Shown in pieces: positions 53,378-63,909 of a stretch of DNA of 64,000 nucleotides. Positions within the stretch are counted from its first letter, which is position 1. The number at the start of each line of letters is the position of its first letter. The translations under genes and the position numbers were made by a program. The notes beneath the pieces were generated by a model, which ran no database searches, had not been told where the DNA came from, and saw only the letters and a list, made by a program, of their open reading frames with translations. The stretch is from JADJPO01 sp046330955 (lineage in GTDB: Bacteria; Actinomycetota; Actinomycetes; Actinomycetales; Kineosporiaceae), in assembly GCA_046330955.1 (NCBI GenBank), contig JAXLRT010000024.1, positions 1 to 64,000 of the forward strand. The letters are read 5' to 3'.

Positions 53378-54772
53378 ATGACGGAGCGGAATCCCGCTTC
53401 GACCACGGGGGAGATCGTCGACGACGCCTCGACGCTGCCCACCGTCGTCCCTGCGCCCACCGAACCCGTTCCCGCCGAGGCCCTGCCGGTGCAGCACGAT
53501 CCGACCGACGCGATCCACGCCACCGACCCCGCCGCCACAGCGGACGCCGCCGACGCCGCCAACCGTGTCGACGTCACCGACACCACCCCGGACGCCGTCC
53601 CCGAACCGCAGCGGGCCCCGACACCGATGCCCGTCTCCGCGCCGCCCCGCCCCGTATCGAACTCGCCGGGTTTGAAGTCGCGACACCCCCGCCGGCCGGC
53701 CTCTCCGGTGGCGGTCCGCCCGGTCCGGGCGCCGCTGTCGGGCCTGCGCCAGAAGATCGAGAGCACCGCCGCGCTGCGCGAGTCGCTGGACGCCAAGGAG
53801 GCCGAGGCCCAGGACCTGCGCGCCTCGATCGAGCAGTTGCGTCGCGAGCTGGACACCGAGCGCGGCGCCGTCCCCGCCGTAGCCTCGCTGCCCGACAGCT
53901 TCGGCGGGGTGTCGACCGCGGACCCCACGGTGGTCACCGACCCCTTCGAGCGCGCCGAGACCGGGCCCGCGCGGCGTCCGTGGTGGTTCCTGGTGCTGAT
54001 GGCGCTGGTCCTGGCCGCGTTGCTGCTGGCACTCGCCTCGCGCTGCAACAGCTCGCCCACGGCCTCGTCCCCGCAGCCCTCGACCGGCGCCTCGGCACCG
54101 GCCACCGCAGCGGCGTCGCCCGCCGCGTCGTCCGCCCCGACCGGGCAGGCCGGCGCGAAGGCGACCCCGATGCCCTGGCCGGGATCCGGCCCGGTCCTGC
54201 GCCCGGCGAGCGTTCCGGCCACCGGTCCCGGGATCGATGCTCCCGGAACGCATCTGGAGATCGCGCTCGATCAGGACGGCACCTCGGTGGACGCCTACGA
54301 GAGCCTGCGCCTGGCCGACGCGCGCCGCGAGCCGCTCGCCCTGCAGCTGCCGTCGATGACCAGCGAGATCCACTCGACGGTGCGCAACATCCAGGTGGAA
54401 CTCGACGGCGTGCTCGCGCCGGTGACCGGGACGTCGGCCACCGGGTTCAGTGTCGCGCCGGTCGACGGCAAGCCCTACACCACCGCGGTGGTGCGCTACC
54501 AGCTCGCCACCTCGGTCGTGGTGCCGACCCCGGCACGGGCCGGGCGCCTGTCGGCCGTGGCGGTGTCGCTGACCGCGCCCCTCGCCCAGGCCCTGAACCT
54601 GCCGGTGCGCCTGCACAGCGCCGACCCCCAGATGCGCGGGGTCGACTGTGCGACGGCGGCCATCACCGACCGGTTGTGCGGTGCCCTCGACGCCAAGACC
54701 GGGCTGACCGCGATGCTGCCGGCCTCGGCTCAGCGCGCCATCTTCTCGGTGCAGGTCGACCGCACCAGCTGA
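53378..54772 (+). CDS. Single-pass membrane protein of unknown function
   Basis: A 464-residue protein. A long disordered N-terminus (about 1-125, Thr/Ala/Pro/Asp-rich) and a short coiled coil (ESLDAKEAEAQDLRASIEQL) precede one membrane helix (PWWFLVLMALVLAALLLALA). The exterior part has a Ser/Pro/Thr/Ala linker and a beta-rich domain (about 300-460, with two Cys in VDCATAAITDRLCGAL). I do not recognise the family. It is divergent from the DUF4397-sortase operon and may act at the same surface. Confidence 0.75.
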   Translation: MTERNPASTTGEIVDDASTLPTVVPAPTEPVPAEALPVQHDPTDAIHATDPAATADAADAANRVDVTDTTPDAVPEPQRAPTPMPVSAPPRPVSNSPGLKSRHPRRPASPVAVRPVRAPLSGLRQKIESTAALRESLDAKEAEAQDLRASIEQLRRELDTERGAVPAVASLPDSFGGVSTADPTVVTDPFERAETGPARRPWWFLVLMALVLAALLLALASRCNSSPTASSPQPSTGASAPATAAASPAASSAPTGQAGAKATPMPWPGSGPVLRPASVPATGPGIDAPGTHLEIALDQDGTSVDAYESLRLADARREPLALQLPSMTSEIHSTVRNIQVELDGVLAPVTGTSATGFSVAPVDGKPYTTAVVRYQLATSVVVPTPARAGRLSAVAVSLTAPLAQALNLPVRLHSADPQMRGVDCATAAITDRLCGALDAKTGLTAMLPASAQRAIFSVQVDRTS

Positions 54773-54871
54773 GCGGCCTGCCGGCGATCAGGGTCGCCGA
54801 TCAGGGTGGTCGGTGGCTCGGCATCCCTGGGCAGCTGAGTGTCGCTGGGCCGGTTAGTGTGGCAGGGCCGG

Positions 54872-56785
54872 TCAGTGAGGCCGGGCGAGCTGGATCTCGG
54901 TGCCCAGTTGCGGGCAGACACCGCAGTCGAAGCAGGGCGTCCAGCGGCAGTCCTCGACCTCGACGGCGTCCGCGGCGCCGACGGCGTCCTGCCAGTCCTC
55001 CCACAGCCAGTCCTTGTCCAGCCCCGAGTCCAGGTGGTCCCAGGGCAGCACCTCGCTCTGCTCGCGCTCACGCGTGGTGTACCAGTCGACGTCCACCGGC
55101 TCGCCGGCGAGGGCGGTCTCGGCTGCGGTCATCCACCGGTCGAAGCTGAAGTGCTCGCTCCAGCCGTCGAAGCGGCCGCCGTCCGCCCACACCGCCCGGA
55201 TCACCGCCGACAGCCGCCGGTCGCCCCGCGAGAGCAGTCCCTCGACGATGCCCGGCTTGCCGTCGTGGTAACGGAACCCGATGGCCCGCGCGTAGTTGCG
55301 ATCCGACCGGATGGCGTCGCGCAGCTTGGCCAGGCGGGCGTCGGTGGTCTCGTGGTCGAGCTGGGCGGCCCACTGGAACGGGGTGTGCGGCTTGGGCACG
55401 AAGCCGCCGATGCTGACGGTGCACCGGATGTCGCGGGTGCCGGTCACGCGGCGTCCGGTCTCGATGACCCGCTTGGCGAGTTCGGCGATCTGCAGCACGT
55501 CCTCGTCGGTCTCGGTGGGCAGGCCGCACATGAAGTAGAGCTTCACCTGGCGCCAGCCGGCCGAGTAGGCGGCCGTGACGGTGCGCACCAGGTCGTCCTC
55601 GGTGACCATCTTGTTGATCACCTTGCGGATGCGCTCGCTGCCGCCCTCCGGGGCGAACGTCAGCCCGGAGCGCCGACCGCCCCGGGACAGCTCGTTGGCC
55701 AGATCGATGTTGAACGCGTCGACGCGGGTACTCGGCAGCGACAACCCGGTGTTGGTGCCGTCGTAGGTGTCAGCCAGCTGCTTGGTCAGATCGGCGATCT
55801 CGGAGTGGTCGGCGCTCGACAGGCTGAGCAGCCCGACCTCTTCGAAACCCGTTGCCGCCAAGCCCTTCTCGACCATGCCGCGGACGCCGTCCGTACTCCG
55901 CTCGCGCACCGGTCGGGTGATCATGCCCGCCTGGCAGAACCGGCAGCCGCGGGTGCAGCCGCGGAAGATCTCCACGCTCATCCGCTCGTGGACGCTCTCG
56001 GCCAACGGCACCAGGGGCTGTTTCGGGTAGGGCCAGGAGTCCAGGTCCATCAGGGTGTGCTTGCTGACCCGCCACGGCACGCCGGGGCGGTTGGGGGCCA
56101 CTCGGCGGATACGGCCGTCCGCGGTGTAGTCCACGTCGTAGAAGGCGGGGACGTACACCGAGCCCGTGGCAGCCAGGCGCTCCAGCAGGCCGAGGCGCCC
56201 GCCCGGACGACCCTCACGCTTCCAGGCCCCGACCAGGTCGGTCACCATGAGCACGGCCTGCTCGCCGTCGCCGAGGATCGCGGCGTCGATGAACTCGGCG
56301 ATCGGCTCGGGGTTGAAGGCGGCGTGGCCCCCGGCGATGACGATCGGGTGATCCGCGGCGCGGTCGGCGGCGCTCAGCGGGATGCCGGCCAGGTCGAGGG
56401 CGGTGAGCAGGTTGGTGTAGCCGAGTTCGGTCGAGAACGACACCCCGAAGAGGTCGAACGCCGCCACCGGCCGGTGGGCATCGACCGTGAACTGCGGGAC
56501 GCCGCGGCTGCGCATCAGCGCTTCCATCTCGGGCCAGACGGCATAGGTGCGCTCGGCCAACGCGTCGTCCCGCTCGTTGATGACCTCGTAGAGGATCATG
56601 ATCCCCTGGTTGGGCAGGCCGACCTCGTACGCGTCGGGGTACATCAGCGCCCAGCGCACGGTGGCATCACCGGCGAGGTCCCAGTCCTTGACCGTGCTGT
56701 TGAGCTCACCGCCGACGTACTGGATCGGCTTGCTGACCAGGGGCAGCAACGGTTCCAGGTCTTCGAAGACACTCCGCACGGGCAT
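54872..56785 (-). CDS. TIGR03960 family B12-binding-like radical SAM protein
   Basis: A 637-residue radical SAM enzyme. The N-terminal ~200 residues are a cobalamin-binding-like domain. The radical SAM core carries the CxxxCxxC cluster motif FRGCTRGCRFCQAGM, near residue 270. The C-terminus ends with a Cys-containing motif CRWTPCFDCGVCPQLG, possibly binding a second metal cluster. The reaction is unknown; the gene is ubiquitous in actinomycetes and paired with TIGR03936, which here lies 3.3 kb away. Confidence 0.92.
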   Translation of the reverse strand: MPVRSVFEDLEPLLPLVSKPIQYVGGELNSTVKDWDLAGDATVRWALMYPDAYEVGLPNQGIMILYEVINERDDALAERTYAVWPEMEALMRSRGVPQFTVDAHRPVAAFDLFGVSFSTELGYTNLLTALDLAGIPLSAADRAADHPIVIAGGHAAFNPEPIAEFIDAAILGDGEQAVLMVTDLVGAWKREGRPGGRLGLLERLAATGSVYVPAFYDVDYTADGRIRRVAPNRPGVPWRVSKHTLMDLDSWPYPKQPLVPLAESVHERMSVEIFRGCTRGCRFCQAGMITRPVRERSTDGVRGMVEKGLAATGFEEVGLLSLSSADHSEIADLTKQLADTYDGTNTGLSLPSTRVDAFNIDLANELSRGGRRSGLTFAPEGGSERIRKVINKMVTEDDLVRTVTAAYSAGWRQVKLYFMCGLPTETDEDVLQIAELAKRVIETGRRVTGTRDIRCTVSIGGFVPKPHTPFQWAAQLDHETTDARLAKLRDAIRSDRNYARAIGFRYHDGKPGIVEGLLSRGDRRLSAVIRAVWADGGRFDGWSEHFSFDRWMTAAETALAGEPVDVDWYTTREREQSEVLPWDHLDSGLDKDWLWEDWQDAVGAADAVEVEDCRWTPCFDCGVCPQLGTEIQLARPH

Positions 56786-56858
56786 GTAGGCAACCCTAAC
56801 CCGGCTGGTGCGCAGGGCTACGGGTGGTGCACCCCCGAGGAGCGTGGATGCGCCGGGT

Positions 56859-57293
56859 TCAGCCGGCCAGGCCGGGGAACCAGAGCGCGATCTCCCGGGC
56901 GGCCGACTCGGGCGAGTCCGACCCGTGCACCAGGTTCTCGGTCGACCCGTTGCCCCAGTCGCGGCCCAGGTCGCCCCGGATCGTGCCCGGTGCCGCCTTG
57001 GTGGCGTCGGTGGTGCCCGCCAGCGAGCGCCAACCCTCGATCACCCGCTGCCCCTCGATCACCGCGGCCACCACGGGGCCGGAGCTCATGAAGCCCACCA
57101 GGTCGTCGAAGAACGGCTTGCCGACGTGCTCGGCGTAGTGGGCATCGAGCAGCGCACGGTCGGCTCGGCGCAGATCCATCGCCACGATCGTGTAGCCCTT
57201 GGCCTCGATCCGGCGCAGCACCTCCCCCACGTACCCGCGCGCGACGCCGTCCGGCTTGATCAGTACGAGGGTTCGGTCCACGGGCCGAAGCAT
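56859..57293 (-). CDS. ndk: Nucleoside diphosphate kinase
   Basis: A 144-residue NDK that balances NTP pools. Its catalytic His123 is in ENLVHGSDSPESAAREI. The N-terminus DRTLVLIKPDGVARGYVGEV and KPFFDDLVGFMSSGPVVAAV are typical. The ATG at 57293 is preferred over one five codons upstream. It ends the ileS-folC-DUF4233-ndk unit. Confidence 0.97.
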   Translation of the reverse strand: MLRPVDRTLVLIKPDGVARGYVGEVLRRIEAKGYTIVAMDLRRADRALLDAHYAEHVGKPFFDDLVGFMSSGPVVAAVIEGQRVIEGWRSLAGTTDATKAAPGTIRGDLGRDWGNGSTENLVHGSDSPESAAREIALWFPGLAG

Positions 57294-57330
57294 AGTCAGA
57301 CCGGGCATACCCGGCCCTGGACCAGAGGTC

Positions 57331-57732
57331 TCAGCTCGAGGATTCGGTCGAGGATTCCGCCGAGGATTGCTCCGCCTGTCGGCGCCGGTCGAGTTCGTGC
57401 GCGATCCGGGCGCGGTCCCGCTCGATGCGGGTGCCGACCCGCAGGGCGGCGAACCACAGCACGGCGAAGACCACTCCGACCACGTACATCGGGTGGATCC
57501 AGTACCCGGTGGCGATCACGGCGACCTGCAGCACGCTGCCCAGCAGGTATCCGGCGCGTGAGCGCAGCATCCCGGCGGCCAGCAGGCAGGCCAGGGCCAG
57601 CAGCCCCAGGATCAGCATCGAACGGCCAAGGCTGATGGTGGTGGTGGCCTTGCCGGCCAGGCCGCCGAGGAACACCGAGATCGACTCCAGCGCGAGCATG
57701 CTCGCGGCGAGGGTGCGGCGCGGGGATCTCAT
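57331..57732 (-). CDS. DUF4233 membrane protein
   Basis: A 133-residue protein with four hydrophobic segments (LAASMLALESISVFLGGLAG, SMLILGLLALACLLAAGML, LLGSVLQVAVIATGYWI, VVGVVFAVLWFAALRVG) and a charged, Ser/Glu-rich C-terminus. DUF4233 always lies between folC and ndk in actinomycetes, and its role is unknown. Its start overlaps the folC stop by 4 bp. Confidence 0.92.
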   Translation of the reverse strand: MRSPRRTLAASMLALESISVFLGGLAGKATTTISLGRSMLILGLLALACLLAAGMLRSRAGYLLGSVLQVAVIATGYWIHPMYVVGVVFAVLWFAALRVGTRIERDRARIAHELDRRRQAEQSSAESSTESSS

Positions 57733-59090
57733 CGCTCCACCCGCAGCAGCGTGCGCACCTCTCCGGCCAGCGGGATCGACCCGGTCACCAGCACCCCGGA
57801 CCCGGGCTGGTGGTCGACCTCGGCCCGGGCCACCGCCAGGTCGAGGGCCGAGTCCAGCCGGTCGGCGACATGCACCCGATCCTCACCGAAGACCTCGCGG
57901 GCGATCTCGGCCAGGTCGTCCGGCGCCATGGCGCGCGGGGACGACGAGCGCGTCACCACCACCTCGTCCAGCACGGGTTGCAGCGCGTCCAGGATGCCGA
58001 TGACGTCCTTGTCGGCCATCACCCCGACCACCCCGACCAGGCGGGCGAACCCGAAGGCGTCGTCGATCGAGTCGGCCAGGGCCTGGGCGCCGGCCGGATT
58101 GTGCGCGGCGTCCACCATGATCGTGGGGCTGCGGCGGACGACCTCGAGCCGGCCGGGCGAGTCCACCGCCGCGAAGGCGGCGCGGACGACGTCCGGATCG
58201 AGCCGTCCGCTGCTCGGACCGGCGCCGAGGAACGCCTCGACGGCGGCCAGCGCGCACACCGCGTTCTGCGCCTGGTGGATGCCGTGCAGCGGCAGGAACA
58301 CGTCCTCGTAGAGGCCGCCGAGCCCTTGCAGGGTCAGCAGCTGCCCGCCGATGGCGACCTCGCGGGCGGCGACGCCGAACTCGAGCCCCTCGCGGGCCAC
58401 GGTGGCACCCACCTCGGCGGCGCGGCTCAACAGGATCTCCGCGGCCTCGGGACTGTCCTGCTGGGCGATGATCGCGACCGCGCCCGGCTTGATGATCCCG
58501 GCCTTCTCGGTGGCGATCTGGCCGATCTCGTGGCCGAGGAAGTGCTGATGGTCGATCGCGATCGGCGTGATCACGGCGACCTCGGCGTCGATCACGTTGG
58601 TGGCGTCCCACGAACCCCCCATGCCGACCTCGACCACTGCGACCTCGGCCGGAGCGTCGGCGAAGGCCGCATAGGCCATCGCGACGAGCACCTCGAAGAA
58701 GGTCATCCGCGGCCCGCCGGTCTCGGCCGAGCGCGCATCGACCAGGTCGAGGTAGGGCGCGACCTCGTCGTAGACCTCGACGAACCGCTCGGGCGCGAGC
58801 GGTTCGCCGTCGATCGCGATCCGCTCACGCACGTCGCTCAGGTGCGGGCTGACGAACCGGCCGGTGCGCAGCCCGTGTTCGCGCAGCAGCCGCTCGACGA
58901 TGCGCGTGGTCGAGGTCTTGCCGTTGGTGCCGGTCAGATGGACGGCGCGCAGCGAGGCCTGCGGTTCACCCAACAGGTCGGTCACGGCCCTGATCCGGTC
59001 GAGGCTGGGCACCAGGTCGTGCTCGGGTGCCCGGGACAGGATCGCCCGGTAGACCTCGCTGAGCCGCTCGCCCGAGTCGATGTCAGGCAT
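57729..59090 (-). CDS. folC: Folylpolyglutamate synthase / dihydrofolate synthase FolC
   Basis: A 453-residue Mur-ligase-type enzyme that adds glutamate to (dihydro)folate. The ATP-binding P-loop is LTGTNGKTSTTRIVE, and the middle domain has VVEVGMGGSWDATNVI and ITPIAIDHQHFLG. The C-terminal domain starts near MVDAAHNPAGAQAL. The ATG overlaps the ileS stop by 8 bp, so the two are coupled. Confidence 0.96.
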   Translation of the reverse strand: MPDIDSGERLSEVYRAILSRAPEHDLVPSLDRIRAVTDLLGEPQASLRAVHLTGTNGKTSTTRIVERLLREHGLRTGRFVSPHLSDVRERIAIDGEPLAPERFVEVYDEVAPYLDLVDARSAETGGPRMTFFEVLVAMAYAAFADAPAEVAVVEVGMGGSWDATNVIDAEVAVITPIAIDHQHFLGHEIGQIATEKAGIIKPGAVAIIAQQDSPEAAEILLSRAAEVGATVAREGLEFGVAAREVAIGGQLLTLQGLGGLYEDVFLPLHGIHQAQNAVCALAAVEAFLGAGPSSGRLDPDVVRAAFAAVDSPGRLEVVRRSPTIMVDAAHNPAGAQALADSIDDAFGFARLVGVVGVMADKDVIGILDALQPVLDEVVVTRSSSPRAMAPDDLAEIAREVFGEDRVHVADRLDSALDLAVARAEVDHQPGSGVLVTGSIPLAGEVRTLLRVER

Positions 59091-62000
59091 TCGTCGACCA
59101 AAGATCCACCCGAATTGGGGTGTCCTTTCCGATCTTCTCCAGAGTCCCCCAGCCTGGGCCCTTCATCACATCGCCTAGATCCAGCCCGATCCACTCCACG
59201 ACGTCCGCGAGGACCGCCTGAGAAAACAGGTCTTCGAAGGTTCTCAGATCGGCCACAAAGTCTGGCGTGGCGCCGATGCGCAGCCCGATCCGGTCAGTGA
59301 TAGCGCGATCACTGGCGCGACGCTTTTCCTGGACCACCCTGATGAGATCGCGGACCAGCCCCTCGCGGGCGGCGTCGGGCGTGACGGTGGTGTCCAGGAC
59401 GACGAACCCGCCGCCGGGCAGCACCGCCACCGCGACCTGGTCCTCACCGGCACCCGAGACCACGGTCTCGACCGTGTACTCACCCTCGACCAGCGGGACG
59501 CCACCGCAGACCACGCCGCCGTCGTCACTGCGGCTCCAGTCCCCCGCCTTGCTGGCCTGGATCACCTGCTGCACGGCGCGCCCCAGCCGGGGCCCGGCGG
59601 CGCGGGCGTTGACGGTGAGTCGCTCGTCGACCCCGACCGCGTGCCCGTCGGCGTCGTCCAGGCCCACCAAGCGCACCTCACGCACGTTCACCTCGTCCGC
59701 GATGACCGATGAGAACGCCTGCAGCGCAGCCGGTTCGGCAGTGACCACGGTCAGCCGTGGCAGCGGCAACCGCACCCGCAGGTTGGCCGCCTTGCGCAGC
59801 CCCAGGGTGGCCGAGGCGACGGCGCGGGCGGCGTCCATGGCGGCCACCAGGGCGTCGTCCGCGGGCAGTTCGTCGGGGCTCGGCCAGTCGGTCAGGTGCA
59901 CGCTGCGCCCGCCGGTGAGCTGCTGCCAGATGTCCTCGGTGACCAGCGGCAGCAGCGGCGCGGCGAGCCGGGTGAGCACCTCGAGCGAACGAGCCAGGGT
60001 GTCGAACGCGGCCCGACTCGAAGCCACGGCCGGCTCGTCGGTTGCCGTGGCCCAGAACCGCTCCCGCGACCGGCGGATGTACCAGTTGGTCAGCACGTCG
60101 AGGTGGTCGCGCACGCTCTGACACGCACCGGCGATGTCGTAGGCGTCCAACTGCTCGGTCATGGTGGCGACCAGGGCGTGGGTCTTGGCCAGCAGGTAGC
60201 GGTCGAGCACGTCGTCCGAGGTCGTGGCCCCCTCACCGGAGGTCCAGTTCGCCCGATACCCGTTCTCGCCGAACGTGTTCGCATACAGCGAGAAGAAGTA
60301 CCAGACGTTCCACAGCGGCAACATCACCTGGCGCACACCGTCGCGGATGCCGCGCTGGGTGACCACCAGGTTGCCGCCCCGCAGCACGGGTGAGCTCATC
60401 AGGAACCAGCGCATGGCATCCGACCCGTCGCGGTCGAAGACCTCGCGGACGTCGGGGTAGTTGCGCAGGCTCTTGCTCATCTTGCGGCTGTCGTCGCCGA
60501 GCAGGATGCCGTGGCTGACGCAGCTCGAGAACGCCGGGCGGTCGAACAGCGCGGTGGCCAGCACGTGCATGGTGTAGAACCAGCCGCGGGTCTGGCCGAT
60601 GTACTCCACGATGAAGTCGCCCGGGTAGTGGTGCTCGAACCAGTCCTTGTTCTCGAACGGGTAGTGCACCTGGGCGAACGGCATCGACCCGGATTCGAAC
60701 CAGCAGTCCAGCACCTCGGGCACCCGGCGCATGGTGGACTTACCGGTGGGGTCATCCGGGTTCGGCCGGGTCAGTTCGTCGATGTAGGGCCGGTGCAGGT
60801 CGGTGACCTCGACGCCGAAGTCGCGCTGCAGCTCCTCCAGGGAGCCGTAGACATCGGTGCGCGGGTGCGTCGGGTCATCGCTCACCCACACCGGGATCGG
60901 GCTGCCCCAGTAGCGGTTCCGGCTGATCGACCAGTCGCGGGCATTCGCCAGCCACTTGCCGAACGAGCCGTCCTTGATGTGCTCGGGCACCCAGTGGATC
61001 TGCTGGTTCAGCTCGACCATGCGGTCCTTGAACGAGCTGACCTTGACGAACCAGCTCGACACCGCCTTGTAGATCAGCGGGTTGTCGCAGCGCCAGCAGT
61101 GCGGGTAGGGGTGCTCGTAGGTCTCGTGCCGCAACAGCACGCCCGCGGCCTTCAGGTCGGCCACGATGCGCGGGTTGGCCTCGAACACCTGCATGCCGGC
61201 GTAGTCGCTCACCTCGGCGGTGAACCGGCCCTGGGCGTCGACCGGCACGACGGGCTCGATGTCGGCGGCATCGGTGACGAGCTTGTCCTCCTCACCGAAG
61301 GCCGGCGCGATGTGCACGATGCCGGTGCCGTCCTCGGTGGTGACGTAGTCGGCGGTGAGGATCTGGTGGGCGTTGGTGCGGCCGGCGAAGTAGGCGAACG
61401 GCGGGGTGTAGGTCGAGCCGACCAGCTCGGCGCCGGTGAACCGGGCCGTGACGCGGGATGCCGCGTCGTCCCCGAGTTCGCGGGCGTACGCGGCCAGGCG
61501 CGCCTCGGCCAGCAGGTAGGAGGTGCCCTCGTGATCGACCACGACGTAGGCGACGTCCGGGTGCACCGCCATGGCGAGGTTGGACGGCAGCGTCCAGGGG
61601 GTCGTCGTCCAGATCAGGGCCTTCGCCCCGGCGGCCGGGCCGCTGGTGAGCTCGAAGGCCACGGTGACGGCCGGGTCCTGCCGGTCACGGTAGACGTCGT
61701 CCATGCGGGTCTCGGTGTTGGACAGCGGGGTCTCGCACCGCCAGCAGTAGGCCAGCACGCGGAAGCCCTCGTAGACCAGGCCCTTGTCCCACAGGGACTT
61801 GAAGGCCCACATGACCGATTCCATGTAGTCCAGGTCGAGGGTCTTGTAGTCGTTCTCGAAGTCGACCCAGCGCGCCTGGCGGTGGACGTAGTCCTCCCAG
61901 TCCTTGGTGTAGGCGAGCACCGAGGAGCGGCAGGCGTCGTTGAAGGTGGCGATGCCCATCTTCTCGATCTCGGCCTTGTGCGCGATGCCGAGCTGCTTCT

Positions 62001-62331
62001 CGGCCTCGACCTCGGCGGGCAGGCCATGGCAGTCCCAGCCGAAGCGTCGCTCGACCCGGCGCCCGCGCATGGTCTGGTACCGCGGGACGACGTCCTTGAC
62101 GTAGCCGGTGAGCAGGTGACCGTAGTGCGGCAGCCCGTTGGCGAAGGGCGGGCCGTCGTAGAAGACGAACTCGTTGCCGCCGGTCACGGTCTCGCCGTCG
62201 ACGACCCGGTCCGCCGGGCGGGCGTCGATGCTCGCCTGGAAGGTCTTGTCGTTCTCCCAGAACCGCTGCACCCGCTCCTCGAGCTGAGGGAAGGCGGGGC
62301 TCGCGGGAACCTCGGGATAGGGCTGGGACAC
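59083..62331 (-). CDS. ileS: Isoleucyl-tRNA synthetase
   Basis: A 1082-residue class I synthetase. The HIGH-type motif reads HYGH in ANGLPHYGHLLTG, the KMSKS motif is SRKMSKSLRNY, and the editing domain includes TTTPWTLPSNLAM. The anticodon-binding domain follows after about residue 680. The GTG start at 62331 has GAGGAG 8 nt upstream. The upstream leader is a T-box element that senses uncharged tRNA-Ile. Confidence 0.97.
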   Translation of the reverse strand: MSQPYPEVPASPAFPQLEERVQRFWENDKTFQASIDARPADRVVDGETVTGGNEFVFYDGPPFANGLPHYGHLLTGYVKDVVPRYQTMRGRRVERRFGWDCHGLPAEVEAEKQLGIAHKAEIEKMGIATFNDACRSSVLAYTKDWEDYVHRQARWVDFENDYKTLDLDYMESVMWAFKSLWDKGLVYEGFRVLAYCWRCETPLSNTETRMDDVYRDRQDPAVTVAFELTSGPAAGAKALIWTTTPWTLPSNLAMAVHPDVAYVVVDHEGTSYLLAEARLAAYARELGDDAASRVTARFTGAELVGSTYTPPFAYFAGRTNAHQILTADYVTTEDGTGIVHIAPAFGEEDKLVTDAADIEPVVPVDAQGRFTAEVSDYAGMQVFEANPRIVADLKAAGVLLRHETYEHPYPHCWRCDNPLIYKAVSSWFVKVSSFKDRMVELNQQIHWVPEHIKDGSFGKWLANARDWSISRNRYWGSPIPVWVSDDPTHPRTDVYGSLEELQRDFGVEVTDLHRPYIDELTRPNPDDPTGKSTMRRVPEVLDCWFESGSMPFAQVHYPFENKDWFEHHYPGDFIVEYIGQTRGWFYTMHVLATALFDRPAFSSCVSHGILLGDDSRKMSKSLRNYPDVREVFDRDGSDAMRWFLMSSPVLRGGNLVVTQRGIRDGVRQVMLPLWNVWYFFSLYANTFGENGYRANWTSGEGATTSDDVLDRYLLAKTHALVATMTEQLDAYDIAGACQSVRDHLDVLTNWYIRRSRERFWATATDEPAVASSRAAFDTLARSLEVLTRLAAPLLPLVTEDIWQQLTGGRSVHLTDWPSPDELPADDALVAAMDAARAVASATLGLRKAANLRVRLPLPRLTVVTAEPAALQAFSSVIADEVNVREVRLVGLDDADGHAVGVDERLTVNARAAGPRLGRAVQQVIQASKAGDWSRSDDGGVVCGGVPLVEGEYTVETVVSGAGEDQVAVAVLPGGGFVVLDTTVTPDAAREGLVRDLIRVVQEKRRASDRAITDRIGLRIGATPDFVADLRTFEDLFSQAVLADVVEWIGLDLGDVMKGPGWGTLEKIGKDTPIRVDLWSTNA

Positions 62332-62334
62332 GGG

Positions 62335-62525
62335 TCGTACTCCTCGATCGGCTCGTCCTACGCCGCGAGGACGACGCCACCGGAGTTCCGGGGGCACCGC
62401 GGTACCACCTCGCTTGCCCGGCGCAGGCACCGGACCTCTCGCATCGGCTGTGACGGGCCGTACCGTCCGGTTCTACTGGGATCGGTCGACCGAGCTGATC
62501 GACCGTTCCGTTCTTCCGGAGGCTC
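62335..62525 (-). promoter_or_regulatory. T-box leader of ileS (translational type)
   Basis: On the minus strand the conserved T-box sequence AGGTGGTACCGCGG lies at 62397-62410. A hairpin TCGTCCT / AGGACGA (62353-62359 and 62368-62374) lies between it and the GAGGAG ribosome-binding site (62340-62345), so it may help sequester that site. Actinobacterial ileS T-boxes usually control translation by sequestering the ribosome-binding site, rather than transcription. The specifier loop (AUC expected) is probably around 62480-62510, but I could not fix it. Boundaries are approximate. Confidence 0.85.
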
Positions 62526-62615
62526 GCCGGTGATGGCCGGGTCGACGCCTGTGCTGCGATGGTACGGGCTGTTGCGCGAGGTGGCCAAAGCGATTCACCG
62601 CCACCCCACTCTTTT
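62526..62615. other. Intergenic region between kbl and the ileS leader, nothing recognised
   Basis: About 90 bp upstream of the T-box leader. The ileS promoter must lie here, but no convincing hexamers stand out. Confidence 0.4.
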
Positions 62616-62668
62616 CATGATCGTGACGAGTTCGTGCGTGCATCACCGACGAACTCGTCACGATCATG
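62616..62668 (-). terminator. Perfect 20-bp hairpin after kbl
   Basis: Arms 62616-62635 and 62649-62668 (CATGATCGTGACGAGTTCGT and its complement) are perfect over 20 bp with a 13-nt loop. The hairpin begins 7 nt past the kbl stop. On the minus strand AAAAG follows, so there is no U-run. It most likely terminates kbl. Confidence 0.75.
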
Positions 62669-62674
62669 TGGAGC

Positions 62675-63865
<1,191 letters not shown>

Positions 63866-63909
63866 CGTCAGACTCCCTTACCGCCGAGACGGGATCGCCG
63901 CCGAACGGA

